The position numbers and the translations under genes are program-made. Positions 8,454 to 18,600 of a stretch of 42,200 nucleotides of DNA are shown here, one piece after another. The DNA lies in assembly GCA_001970955.1 (NCBI GenBank), contig MPUH01000638.1:1-42200 (forward strand). Direction: 5' to 3'. Numbering within the stretch: position 1 is the stretch's first letter; each line of letters starts with the position of its first letter. The notes beneath the pieces were generated by a model, which was given only the letters and a program-made list of their open reading frames with translations, was not told where the DNA came from and ran no database searches. The stretch comes from Stentor coeruleus (taxonomy: Eukaryota; Ciliophora; Heterotrichea; Heterotrichida; Stentoridae).

Positions 8454-10448
8454 ATGAGTAAAACCTTGAAAGGCTATACAATCTACACCCTTACTAAAAG
8501 TGGCCAGAAAACAAAGTTTATCCCTTCAGTCTTGTCCAGGCCTCAAAGTAATAAAACAACTAAAACTACTTCAAAAAACATTGAAGACCCAAAAACTCCT
8601 CAAACCCAAACAAACAAAGAAAATAAGAATGCTTTACAATCATCAGTTAGCCCAACTAGGTCTCCTAATTGTCCTTCTCAATATAGCCAAAAATCAGTTT
8701 ACAAAGTTGTCAAAGATAAATTCCCAACACCTTCTAACGAACACCTTAAGAACAGTCCTCAAAAACATTCAGATTCTAACCGGATTTTCAAAGTTCGCTC
8801 GGAATATTTATCGGTAAGGAGTCCTTCAATGGAATCCAGCCTAGCAAAAGACCCTGAAATCGTTGATGCAAACTCAAAAATAAAAATCGAAGCACTCACT
8901 ACTAAAGTAAAAGTTTTAGGTACAAAAACAGCTGAAGCTATTGAACTTAAAAAAGCTTTAGACAGTATAATAACCTTGCAAAATGTGGGAGACTACAAAG
9001 AACCAGCAAAAACCTCTAGAAACGAAAAAGAGGAGTCAAATTTCTTAATACAAGATCTAGTAGAAAGTAAGACTATTCCACAAGAAATTAAAAATATCCT
9101 CATGAAAATAGAGAAAGATAACAGCATAAAAACAACTGATAAAAAAGAATTCAGCAATTTAGATAAAAAAAATAATGCAAAAGGACTTGAAAAAAGTTCA
9201 TCTTTAGCTTTAAGTGGATGTTTTGACTGCTCACCACAAAAAAGTGATATTGGATCTACTAAATTTTCTGATACTGGTCCAGCATCACCTTTCCAAGAAG
9301 TTGACTGTGGATTTAAGTTGGAGAAATTTAATTCTGTGACTGATAGGGGGTATAGATATTCAGATCAAGAATGTAATATGACACTTGATGCAACTCCACC
9401 TTTAAGCCATTATACACCAAGGACTTCTTTCACTGATTCTAGTCTTTCACCACAGTCTGCTTTAAAAAACATAAAACTTCTTGAGAGCAAAGTTTACAAA
9501 CTAGGCCAAGAAAAGCAAAAATACCTCACACGGGAAAATGAGCTTAAACAAAGTATTAATACAATGAAAACCCAAGTGACTAATCTAGAAAAACTCAAAT
9601 CATTTCTTGAATCTAAACTAGAAAAAACAGTCTCTAAAGAAGCTTTTGATAAAAAAATTGCAGACTACGAAACCAAACTTCAAGTTTTATCTGAAGAGCT
9701 AAAAAAAATCAAGGAAAACTATGAAAATGCTGAATTATCCTATAGGAAAGAACTTGAAAAACTAGCAAATCATAATGCTTGTACCGAGTTAACCCTAGCA
9801 AAACTCCAAATTAAACATAGGGAATTAAAAGAAAAAACTAAAGAAGAAAAAAGTCAGCTTTTAAAAAGAATAAGCGAAAGCGAAAAAACAGTTCAACAGC
9901 TTTTAAGAGAGTTGGAAATAGAAAAATTTAAAGCTGAAGAGGCCAGCTCTAAAGCTAAACTCCTTGAAAGTAAAATGAAGGACCCTTCAAGTTTTAAAAT
10001 TCTTGAAGAAGACTCTGATAATCAGATAAAAAACCTTAAAGATAAACTTGCTTGCAGTTATAAAAATAATAATGAACTAAGCCAAGCTTTACAAAAGGAA
10101 CAAGAAAATAACAAAAGCATAACCAGTGCCTTACAAAATTTTGAAACAGCACAAAAAGCTGAAGTCGAAAGCTTAAAAAAAGAAATTGACAGGTTGAATA
10201 AAATTGTCAAAGGGTATGAAAACAATCCGGTATCTGATAAAAAAGAATCTGAACAGAGGAAAATGAAAGAGATTATTGAACGATTAACTGATACTTTAAG
10301 AGAAAAAGATAGAGCTTTAGAAAGTTTTAAAACTGGCTCAGGAACTTTTAGTATGGAAAAATATGAGGAAATATGCTTATTGAATAAAAAATTATTTGAA
10401 GAAAACAGGGTATTAAAGATTAGAGTAAAAGCTCTTATGACTAGTTAA
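8454..10448 (+). CDS. Long coiled-coil protein of unknown function
   Basis: 664 aa, single exon, TAA stop. Residues 1-330 are Ser/Thr/Lys-rich with SP/TP sites and look disordered. Residues about 335-660 are an almost continuous charged helix (LKSFLESKLEKTVSKEAFDK, LLRELEIEKFKAEEASSKAK, SLKKEIDRLNKIVKGYENN) expected to form a coiled coil. No motor, GTPase or membrane motif. Proteins of this build in ciliates are often basal-body or cortical scaffolds, but nothing here proves that. Confidence 0.75.
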   Translation: MSKTLKGYTIYTLTKSGQKTKFIPSVLSRPQSNKTTKTTSKNIEDPKTPQTQTNKENKNALQSSVSPTRSPNCPSQYSQKSVYKVVKDKFPTPSNEHLKNSPQKHSDSNRIFKVRSEYLSVRSPSMESSLAKDPEIVDANSKIKIEALTTKVKVLGTKTAEAIELKKALDSIITLQNVGDYKEPAKTSRNEKEESNFLIQDLVESKTIPQEIKNILMKIEKDNSIKTTDKKEFSNLDKKNNAKGLEKSSSLALSGCFDCSPQKSDIGSTKFSDTGPASPFQEVDCGFKLEKFNSVTDRGYRYSDQECNMTLDATPPLSHYTPRTSFTDSSLSPQSALKNIKLLESKVYKLGQEKQKYLTRENELKQSINTMKTQVTNLEKLKSFLESKLEKTVSKEAFDKKIADYETKLQVLSEELKKIKENYENAELSYRKELEKLANHNACTELTLAKLQIKHRELKEKTKEEKSQLLKRISESEKTVQQLLRELEIEKFKAEEASSKAKLLESKMKDPSSFKILEEDSDNQIKNLKDKLACSYKNNNELSQALQKEQENNKSITSALQNFETAQKAEVESLKKEIDRLNKIVKGYENNPVSDKKESEQRKMKEIIERLTDTLREKDRALESFKTGSGTFSMEKYEEICLLNKKLFEENRVLKIRVKALMTS

Positions 10449-11200
10449 ATATTTAAGTATTTATTAACATGAGTATAAAAATTATGTTTATTTATGAATT
10501 TTAAGATATTTTTTTTGTATGATTGATTAGAGTATGATTGAATTTTTTTTTTGCATAGAAAATCTGATATGCTTCTTTTTTTTTTCTGAGGTTAGATTGT
10601 GAAAATTATGAGTTTTTAGAATTATAAGATGCTTATAAGATGAATTTCATGTATTGAATAGCTAAGATTTTATGATATGTGCTTAAATTGATTAGTTTGG
10701 ATAATTAAAGATTTAAAGCGAATTGATTATAAAAGATATAATAATGTGCTTAGATTTACAATAATTTAAAGAAATTGGATTGTTTTTTGCGATTATTTTA
10801 ATACTATTATATTAAATACCAAAAATCATCATCATCATTATGTTTATCCAAAGCGATCTCAACTAATATTTTTTTTCTACCTAATACCAGCAGCTTCCTT
10901 TCAAAATCTCAAATTCATAATCACCCAAAATTCATAAAAAACTGAAAACCTGAAGTAATAATCATCTGGTTTTTTGTCAAAACATCTAATCTTAATACAA
11001 TTTTCTTTAAAAGAATTTCCTTTATAATAAAATTCTAAATATCTTTTCACTTTCTTATCTTCTAATCCTCAAACTCAATATTTTATTGAAACTACTTAAA
11101 AACAAAATTTTAAACTGAACAGGCTTATGAGTCCTTTTATATAAAGCCCTTCAGTTTTTCTAATATTTCAAATAATATAAACAAATCGTGGCTATAATAA
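10449..11200. other. Spacer with a sharp G-to-C skew flip near 10800
   Basis: Hand counts: 10501-10800 has 50 G and 13 C; 10801-11100 has 13 G and 58 C. No gene or RNA recognised. The G-rich half follows the 3' end of the upstream gene and the C-rich half precedes the start of the next gene on the same strand. Confidence 0.7.
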
Positions 11201-12586
11201 ATGACAACAAAGCTTAGATGCTTTTATCTAAACTGCTTAAAATTTCCATCAAAAATTGTATTTTGTGGGAAAAACCTCCTTATATGTTGCCAAAAACATG
11301 AAGAAATGCATATTCAAAATTGTAGTACACAGCATCAAGTTCGCCCATTAGTGAAAAAAGTAAATAAAGCAGCGAAAATGAAAATGATACAGACGCTGAA
11401 GAGAGAACTTTATAAAAACAGAAAAGATTCTGAAAAATTCTCTGAAGTGTATAATAAACTTGTAAAAAATTTGAGCAAGCTTAACTCTCAAGCAATACAG
11501 AAATACAAATTTTATCAAGAATTCTGTGAAGGAATGTTGAAAAATGCATTGAATGATAGGGTTCCGTTGATGTTTACTGGGGATATTACTATGGAAAATG
11601 ATATAAGTTCTGAAAGTTTAAAAGAAGATGTTAATTTTTTTTGGCAAAGTTTTATTTCTAATACAGTTGGATTTGATCTTAATATAAGCAGTCTTTTCGA
11701 AGAAACAGAAAAATGCTTTAAACAATTCCTTCATAAAGAGTTCAAATGTGTTAGTACTGAAACTATTTTATCTCGTAATTCTATAGTCGAGCCTGAACCT
11801 GTAGAACCTGAAGACCCTAACGAACTTCTTGACCAGCATTTATACTTTTTCAAGCAAAACACAAAAAAATTAATTGAATTTGATACATTACAACTTAATT
11901 ACAAAGCAACTCAAGTAAGTGTTTATGAAAACCAAGGTTATTGCCAATCTATTTGTTGTATACCTAGAAAAAGACTGTTTATAAGTTCTGGGCGTATAGG
12001 TTGCAATACTTATCTTGATACTACATATATAATAAATTTAGAAACAAAACAAGTAGAATCTTTACCAAAATACAAACAACGTGCTCATGCTCAAGCGACT
12101 TTATACAATAATAAAATTTATATATTCGGGGGTTCCAATGGTAAACTTGTAAACTTCAGTAGTTCATTTGACTTGAATAGCCGAACTTGGAACACATTAT
12201 CCAACCTTCCTGCACCTGTTGGAAATACTTCAACTTTATTACTTGGAAATGAAGAAATCTTTATAGCAGGGTATTTGAATTTTATTGGCACTTTCAATAC
12301 TAAATCTAATAGTTATCAATGCTTTGATGCAAATATAAACACACTTATTATTTCACTTGTTATAAGAGATAATGATAAAATTTATTTACTCTCTGGGGAT
12401 TTGTATATGTGCAGTGCTGATAATTTTACTGATTGGCAAAGTGGATCTAAATCTTTAAGTTTTTATAGTACAAGTAGTAGACCTGTTTATAGAGGTAGGA
12501 AGGTTTATTTTTCTGATTGGAAAAACTTTGTATATGAGTTTGATTTGGATATGCTGGAGCTGAAAAAAGTTGTTAAAATAAATTAG
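11201..12586 (+). CDS. Zinc-binding (B-box-like) plus kelch-repeat protein
   Basis: 461 aa, TAG stop. Residues 7-45 hold a Cys/His cluster (C7, C12, C22, C29/C30, H33, H37, C41, H45) reminiscent of a B-box or related zinc finger. Residues about 50-110 are a charged helix. From about 240 the chain becomes beta-rich with kelch-type blades: NNKIYIFGGSNGKLVNFSSS followed by LNSRTWNTLSNLPAP, then weaker blades to the C-terminus. Kelch propellers are protein-binding platforms; partner unknown. No RING is seen, so ligase activity is not claimed. Domain order (zinc finger, helix, propeller) resembles TRIM-like scaffolds. Confidence 0.75.
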   Translation: MTTKLRCFYLNCLKFPSKIVFCGKNLLICCQKHEEMHIQNCSTQHQVRPLVKKVNKAAKMKMIQTLKRELYKNRKDSEKFSEVYNKLVKNLSKLNSQAIQKYKFYQEFCEGMLKNALNDRVPLMFTGDITMENDISSESLKEDVNFFWQSFISNTVGFDLNISSLFEETEKCFKQFLHKEFKCVSTETILSRNSIVEPEPVEPEDPNELLDQHLYFFKQNTKKLIEFDTLQLNYKATQVSVYENQGYCQSICCIPRKRLFISSGRIGCNTYLDTTYIINLETKQVESLPKYKQRAHAQATLYNNKIYIFGGSNGKLVNFSSSFDLNSRTWNTLSNLPAPVGNTSTLLLGNEEIFIAGYLNFIGTFNTKSNSYQCFDANINTLIISLVIRDNDKIYLLSGDLYMCSADNFTDWQSGSKSLSFYSTSSRPVYRGRKVYFSDWKNFVYEFDLDMLELKKVVKIN

Positions 12587-13230
12587 ATAATTTTTTGGGA
12601 ATATGTTAGGATTTTAAGATATGGGTGTTTGTATTTTAACGTGTGAAGAAGTTAAAATTATTAAGATAAGAGTATTTATTTAATGAGAAAATTATAGAAT
12701 TTGCAATTATTATTTTGGACAGGATGAAGAGAAGTTTGAAGATTTTTTTCATTAGATAGAATTCTGAGAAGTTTAATTTTTTTAATAATAGGATTTATGA
12801 TTATAATGAGTTTGATATGATTAATTTGGTTTTAGGATTATTAAGTCATTTCTGATTAATTTATCAAATAATTAAATAAACAAACTAAATATACTATTTT
12901 TTGTAATTAATAATAGATTATAAGGTTAGGAATTCAATGAAATTTATGTTGTAAACTTATCAATAAATAATTGAATTTAAAGTTTCTTTTAAATAGATTT
13001 ATTAAAGTGATAAATGAAAAAAAAAAGCATGTGTAGATTATTTGTCTGAAAATTAGTATTAGATTGAACAAATATTGTTACTAAAGCTATTAAAGTTATC
13101 ATTGATATTTTCATCAACATTAAATAAATTGTAGAATATTTATCTAATGCTTTTACATATATTTAAATACGATCACTCATTTGATGATAAATTTACTATT
13201 CCTATGATAAATCCTCAGAAATTTTCTATA
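12587..13230. other. Convergent 3' spacer
   Basis: Between the 3' ends of the kelch gene (plus) and TFIIF-beta (minus). The first 250 bp is G-over-C on the plus strand, as seen after other plus genes. Nothing else recognised. Confidence 0.5.
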
Positions 13231-13959
13231 TTAATAATAATTTTTTCTTGAAAGATCCTGCTCAACAATATCATCCGAATTTCTATACTGAGCTTTTAAT
13301 CTCCAATGTCCCCTATATTGACCTGTCATTACTTTTTCAGCAATTTGCGGGAGGATTTCATTAATAAAACTCTCTGGCTGGCTTGTTTCATCAGCTAGGG
13401 TTTTGACTTTCCAATAGCTTTGTCCTTCAAAAAGCTCAAACAACATATTTTTAACTTTTTCAAAGTCCCCTCGAACACGTTTTTCTTTATATTTTTTTCT
13501 AAGATACGCTTGGGCGGCTTGATCATTGTTGGCCATAATAAAGCTTTTGTGGTCTTCATAAAGCTTGAGAATACGTTTTTGGCATTTGTTATCAATTTTA
13601 GCATCACAAGTCTGGATTGAGTATTCACTAACTTTTCTCATACTTTCCTGACTTTCCCTATCAAAAATGCTTGACTTTTCCGGTAAAAAGCTCCCTCTAA
13701 ACGCCACTTTCGCTTTAAGCAGAGCCTTTCTTGCTCCGTCTACCGAAAAAACATGCAAATCATCATCTGCAGGCATGATTTCAGCCTTAAACTTAAAAGA
13801 ATCTCCGTCAGCCTCACCAAAATCAAGTTTCATTGCTTTTGAAACTGGGTCAAATCCTAACATCCCCGTCATTTCTGGAGACTTTGTCATAATCTCATAT
13901 AACGAATCTGGAATTTTGACTAACATCACCTTATTTGTATCTCTAAGAACACACTCCAT
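13231..13959 (-). CDS. GTF2F2: Transcription initiation factor IIF, beta subunit (RAP30)
   Basis: 242 aa, close to the about 249 aa of human RAP30. TFIIF-beta binds RNA polymerase II and TFIIF-alpha, helps recruit polymerase to promoters and suppresses non-specific DNA binding. Residues 1-115 fit the N-terminal dimerisation region (VMLVKIPDSL, KAKVAFRGSFLPE). Residues about 158-228 are the winged-helix DNA-binding domain, with the family pattern KRVRGDFEKVKNMLFELFEG, then PESFINEILPQIAEKV and GHWRLKAQYRN. The gap between the two is a helical linker. Start is the only upstream ATG; TAA stop. Identity rests mainly on the C-terminal domain. Confidence 0.9.
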   Translation of the reverse strand: MECVLRDTNKVMLVKIPDSLYEIMTKSPEMTGMLGFDPVSKAMKLDFGEADGDSFKFKAEIMPADDDLHVFSVDGARKALLKAKVAFRGSFLPEKSSIFDRESQESMRKVSEYSIQTCDAKIDNKCQKRILKLYEDHKSFIMANNDQAAQAYLRKKYKEKRVRGDFEKVKNMLFELFEGQSYWKVKTLADETSQPESFINEILPQIAEKVMTGQYRGHWRLKAQYRNSDDIVEQDLSRKNYY

Positions 13960-14749
13960 TATATTTAAAAATAGATAATTTCGTACCTAATACAAAAAAA
14001 AAATATTCGTATTTCTAATCGATATCTATAATGAATACTGCAAAATTATTGTTTATAATCAATTGTTTAATGAAAGATAAAGTGATTTAAATTGTGAAAA
14101 ATATAATATTAAGCAGAAATTAAGGATAATTTTAGCAATGGAAAATGTAAAAGATTCAGACACAATGCAAAATAGATTAAAAGAGTTTTCAAATACCCTG
14201 GCTTGTGAGAAGATATATAGCTTTTAAGCTTCTTTGAAAAATTATGGGAAATTTAAGCATTCGATAAATGATCATTAATCTTGATTTAAAAAAACTGTGG
14301 ATTTTATAAGTTTTCGTATTCAGAAATTTTATAATTTAGTGTGTTGCGTATTAAATAATACTTTATTGAGAACACAATTTAAATAATGAGAAATTATCAA
14401 ATGTATAGTCTCAAGGTAAAGTTACTACAAATATAAATATATGCTTATTAGGATTTTCAATCAAGCTTCTGCTTATATAATATCATATGAATATTAAAAA
14501 ATTTAAAGATAGAAGAATTAATTGGAAAGTCCCTTTCAATCTTTTGTAAATAAAATACTGATTTAAAATTAGATGTCAAAAACTCTTATTGAAATATTAG
14601 AATTAAAGTTAGAGACAAAATAAGAATAACTATCATCATTTTTTTCAAAAATTTTTAGAAGAATGTCTAGCTTCTCTTGAGTAAATAAAAATACACTAAA
14701 AAATTACATCATCATTTTTACCTTAACCCTAGGTATTCTTTAGGAGTAT
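13960..14749. other. Spacer upstream of TFIIF-beta
   Basis: No gene that I can support. A 29-codon ATG frame begins at 14139 on the plus strand but is too short to call. The stretch 14718-14749 may belong to the neighbouring gene if an alternative 3' splice is used (see findings). Confidence 0.4.
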
Positions 14750-15352
14750 CTATCCAGTTTTCTTCAAAGGCCTATGAGTATTAAACGATTCTACAGATTT
14801 CTGAAGAGGACTTGACTCAAATATTGGACTATTCTCATAAGGTTGCGTATTTTTTCTATATATTTTTTTATGAGGATTATTTTTTTTCTTTTCTCTATAC
14901 AATTGTGCATAAGTTAAATCTTGTGAGGCTCTTTCTGCAGATATTCTCCTAAACACTCCATTTTTCTTATTATATCGCTTTTCCCCATCTGCACATATAC
15001 TATTTGATTTTATATTCTCAGTCATTCGGCTATCATTTATATGATGTGAACGAAAGGGTGAATCATCATTTCCTTTAATCCGAGGACTTAAAATTTGATT
15101 GTAAAGCTTGCAAAACTCGGAATTTCCTAGTTCAAAACTTTTGGAATTAAAGATATAACTGTGAAATAATTTTTGAACTAACCCTCGTGAAGACTCAGGA
15201 ATTTTTTGAAGGATGCTTTTCATGTCTTCAAGTTCTATGGTTGGCTTGTTCAGAGGGTTAATTATCTTTAAAATCTGCTCTGAACTCAGTTCATATGGTC
15301 TTGAAGATGGTCTTGTTGAACTTTTAGATCGCTGTATTTTAGTTTTTTCCAT
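14750..15352 (-). CDS. Small basic protein of unknown function
   Basis: 200 aa ending at TAG. Residues 20-75 are predicted helical (LSSEQILKIINPLNK, LEDMKSILQKIPESSRG); the remainder is Ser/Lys/Asn-rich and likely disordered (VFRRISAERASQDLTYAQLY near 132-151). No known domain. The last residues RPLKKTG look abrupt. Another frame that overlaps the stop encodes AFEENWIDTPKEYLGLR before TAA at 14718, so the true C-terminus may differ (possible 23-nt intron 14772-14794 or a sequencing shift). Confidence 0.6.
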   Translation of the reverse strand: MEKTKIQRSKSSTRPSSRPYELSSEQILKIINPLNKPTIELEDMKSILQKIPESSRGLVQKLFHSYIFNSKSFELGNSEFCKLYNQILSPRIKGNDDSPFRSHHINDSRMTENIKSNSICADGEKRYNKKNGVFRRISAERASQDLTYAQLYREKKKNNPHKKIYRKNTQPYENSPIFESSPLQKSVESFNTHRPLKKTG

Positions 15353-15658
15353 AACTATATAATGTTAAGACTCATTTAATACCAATAAAACTCATTTAAG
15401 AGTAAATAGATTAAAGACCTAAGCTAATTTTGTAAAGAAAATTTGCTTAATAAATCCTTTAAGAGCTTACTTATCATATTATCATATAGTTCCCTTATAA
15501 ATCATTAAAATGCTCCTAATTTCCTATATATCTCTGATAATCTTTCTATAAATTTATTTGTAATTCCCGAACTTCTTGAATTAGTAGTTCCGAAATGTTA
15601 TAATATGCAGATAAAATAGATTTTATTTATAGATTGTTGATTTTATTAATGCGTTTAA
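15353..15658. other. Short spacer
   Basis: 306 bp between two minus-strand genes: 3' of the MORN gene and 5' of the 200-aa gene. AT-rich; nothing recognised. Confidence 0.4.
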
Positions 15659-18600
15659 TTACTTCTTTTTTCCGCCTTGTTTAAGAATATTCTCCACTCC
15701 CTTTTCTTTATTAGCATTCTTGAATTTAAGTTTGCGTTGCAATAAAACATCCTCATCAAAGTCAGGAAGATCTTTAGGAAATCTAATATTATCATTTCTC
15801 TTCACAGCATCAGTTCTAAGAATTCCTTTTTTCATATCTCTCTGCCCAAAATGCCCTTGAGAAACATCTGATTCATTAACTTTTTCCGAATTCCCACTAT
15901 TAAAAGAATTTTTCAGATCATTAATTGCACCAGATTTATTAGGAAGTTCCCTACCAAAAAGCGGCATTATTGGAGATTCTCCATCTGTACCTCCATCTTT
16001 AGGTTCTTTATTCAGATTAGCAAAACTCAAAAAATCATTCCTAAAGTTTCCAGAGTCTTTTCCAGCACTATCAGGAGTTTTAAGATCTCTACTAAACAGA
16101 GGGGGTAATTCTTCATTATTTTCCTTTTCTTTCCCATCATCAGAATTGTTCATTTCCTCATTAGTATCCTGAGGTTTTTCACTGTCAAATATCCGTTTGG
16201 TGATTTTTTCTACAATTTCACTCTCGTCAACACTGAGTTCAGCTCTTGAAGGTGGAGGGACATTTTGTTCAGTGAACCTTTTAACTTTAACTAGTGATCT
16301 GGGCTTATATGCTTTTTTAACATAAGCAGGAATAAATGCACCTTTAAGCCCTTTACTTTCTCCATTGATAAAAATACCAGCATAAGCGCTATTGTTTGAC
16401 CATTTAACAACCCCATATCCATGAATTTGCCCTGTAAAAAACTCACCTGTATATGTTAAATTTGCTTGTGTTAATAAACCTTTGCCATGCCTTTGACCAA
16501 CATGAAAATCCCCTTCATAGATTTCTAGTGTTGATACTTCAATACCTTTACCTTCAGGAACATCTGAATCCCAATCACCAACATAACCTGTACCTGATGC
16601 ACTCCATAAAGCTCCAAAGCCTCTTTTTATATCATGAGTCCAGAATCCTTCAAAATTGTCTCCGTTAATTGTTATTACACGACCCAAACCAGATCTTTGG
16701 CTGTTTAGCCAGTAACCTTCATAAATACAATATGGGAGAATTTCTACACCTCTACCTTGTCTTAACCCATATTTATCCATTTCACCTATATAAAGCATAT
16801 TATTCACTTCAATCCAATCTGTAAATAATAATTTCCCTCTTGGCTGCTCATTGCTTTCATAGTCAAATGGCCCGATAAGTTCTCTCATTTCTATTAATGT
16901 TTGAAAGCCTTCTTGATCACAAGGAAAATCAAAGTTTTGAAGTTTTTCAATTCTTTGGGTTTCTGGTAATTCTATAATATTCTCATCAACTAAATCAGGT
17001 CTTTCTGCTGGGGATTGGAGATATGCATAATCATTTTCTTGAGACATCGAAGTTATCATTGTGCTTAATGGGGCTTTTTTCTCGTTTTTCGATGAGTTTA
17101 CCACAAGCACCTTCTCAAGACGTCCTTTTTGTGCAGGTTCAGTTCTTAACTCTTGCTCTTTAGCTTTGATAAGCGTGTTCACATCAAAATTCCCCGGAAT
17201 TTGAGATTCTTTAAATTTTCTCATGTTAATTCCAGGATTTTCTTTTATTATACTTAAAGATTTGTTTGATTCCCAATTGTCAAGTATTTCCCCAGGCTCG
17301 AGTAATTTAGATTCTTCAGTTTTAAGTTTTTTTTTATTCTCATCAAAGCTTATATCCTGCGAAATTTTGCTTATTCGATTTGAAGGAGGTTCCATTTCAT
17401 GGACCATTGGCACAAGTTCTTCAGGAGGCGAAGCTACAAAATTCAAAAATGGGATTTTTTCTTCTTCATCGTCACTATGGTCATCTTTAGAATGTATAGA
17501 TTTATCTGATTCTGAAAAACTAACATCAGGAGGGTTGAATTTTGGAATAACGATTTTTTGTTCTCTATCATTTATATTACTATTTTCAAACAAGGATTCT
17601 GAACTTGTTCGCCAATTTTTAGAGTTTTCTTCTGAGGTCGGGTTTAGTTTTGGTAATGCTGTTACAGATTTTATTTGAAATCGTTCAGCTTTGTCTGAGT
17701 CTGAGGATCTCTTAGAAGGAATTATATGTCTTTTTGTGTTGCTAAAGTTGGGAGTTTCTAATTCTGCTGCAGGTATCATATATGCTTCATTGCTATAAAT
17801 TGAACTTGGTGCTTTATTTGAATCTTGTGGGCTACGGATAAGTGGTACTTTTATACTGTATTCGCTTTCTCCACCAAATATATTCCCTTGAGAGTTCATC
17901 TCATCATCACAACTTGAAAAAGAATTTGATATACTTTTATTATGTTCATTATTGTATCCAGGGTCATCTGGTTGCTTAAAAGCTGGAATGCTTATTTTAA
18001 TCGGAGCTTCTGAGTCAGTTATGCTTTGTATTTCAACATCATCAATACTTCTTCTATTTATTTCCCTTTCTGGCACTTTAAATTCAAGTCCTGCATTAGC
18101 TTTATTTAAATCAATAAAAAGATTTTTTTTTTTACTTTCAGGCGACTGTTTTATCGAAGGCTTAGACTGCTCTGAAAAGCTTTCTTGTGATTTTTTGCTT
18201 TCATTACTACTTGAAGATGATTTTCTATTTTTTTTCCCTTTATTTGAATCTTTTTCATAACTGAAGCTAAGTTCTGGTTGTTTAATTTTTATTGATTCTG
18301 AAGTAAATGAATCTTCAGAAATTTCAGGACTTTCAAGCTGTTTTATTTTACTATTTTTGCTTGAAGAATGATTTCTTTCGCTACTAGACGACGAACTTTC
18401 TCTTTTCTTCGAGCTGCTTTTGCTACTTGGTGGTTTTTTTTTGCTAGGAGATTTAATTTTTATTGAATTTTCAGAATTTTCATCTTTGCTTTGTTTGGAT
18501 TTCTTATTTGCATCCGTTTCCATTTTAAAACTTTCTTCACTAACGTTTTCTGATATTATGACAATAGGGTTATTTATAGCGAAACTGGACTCATATTCCG

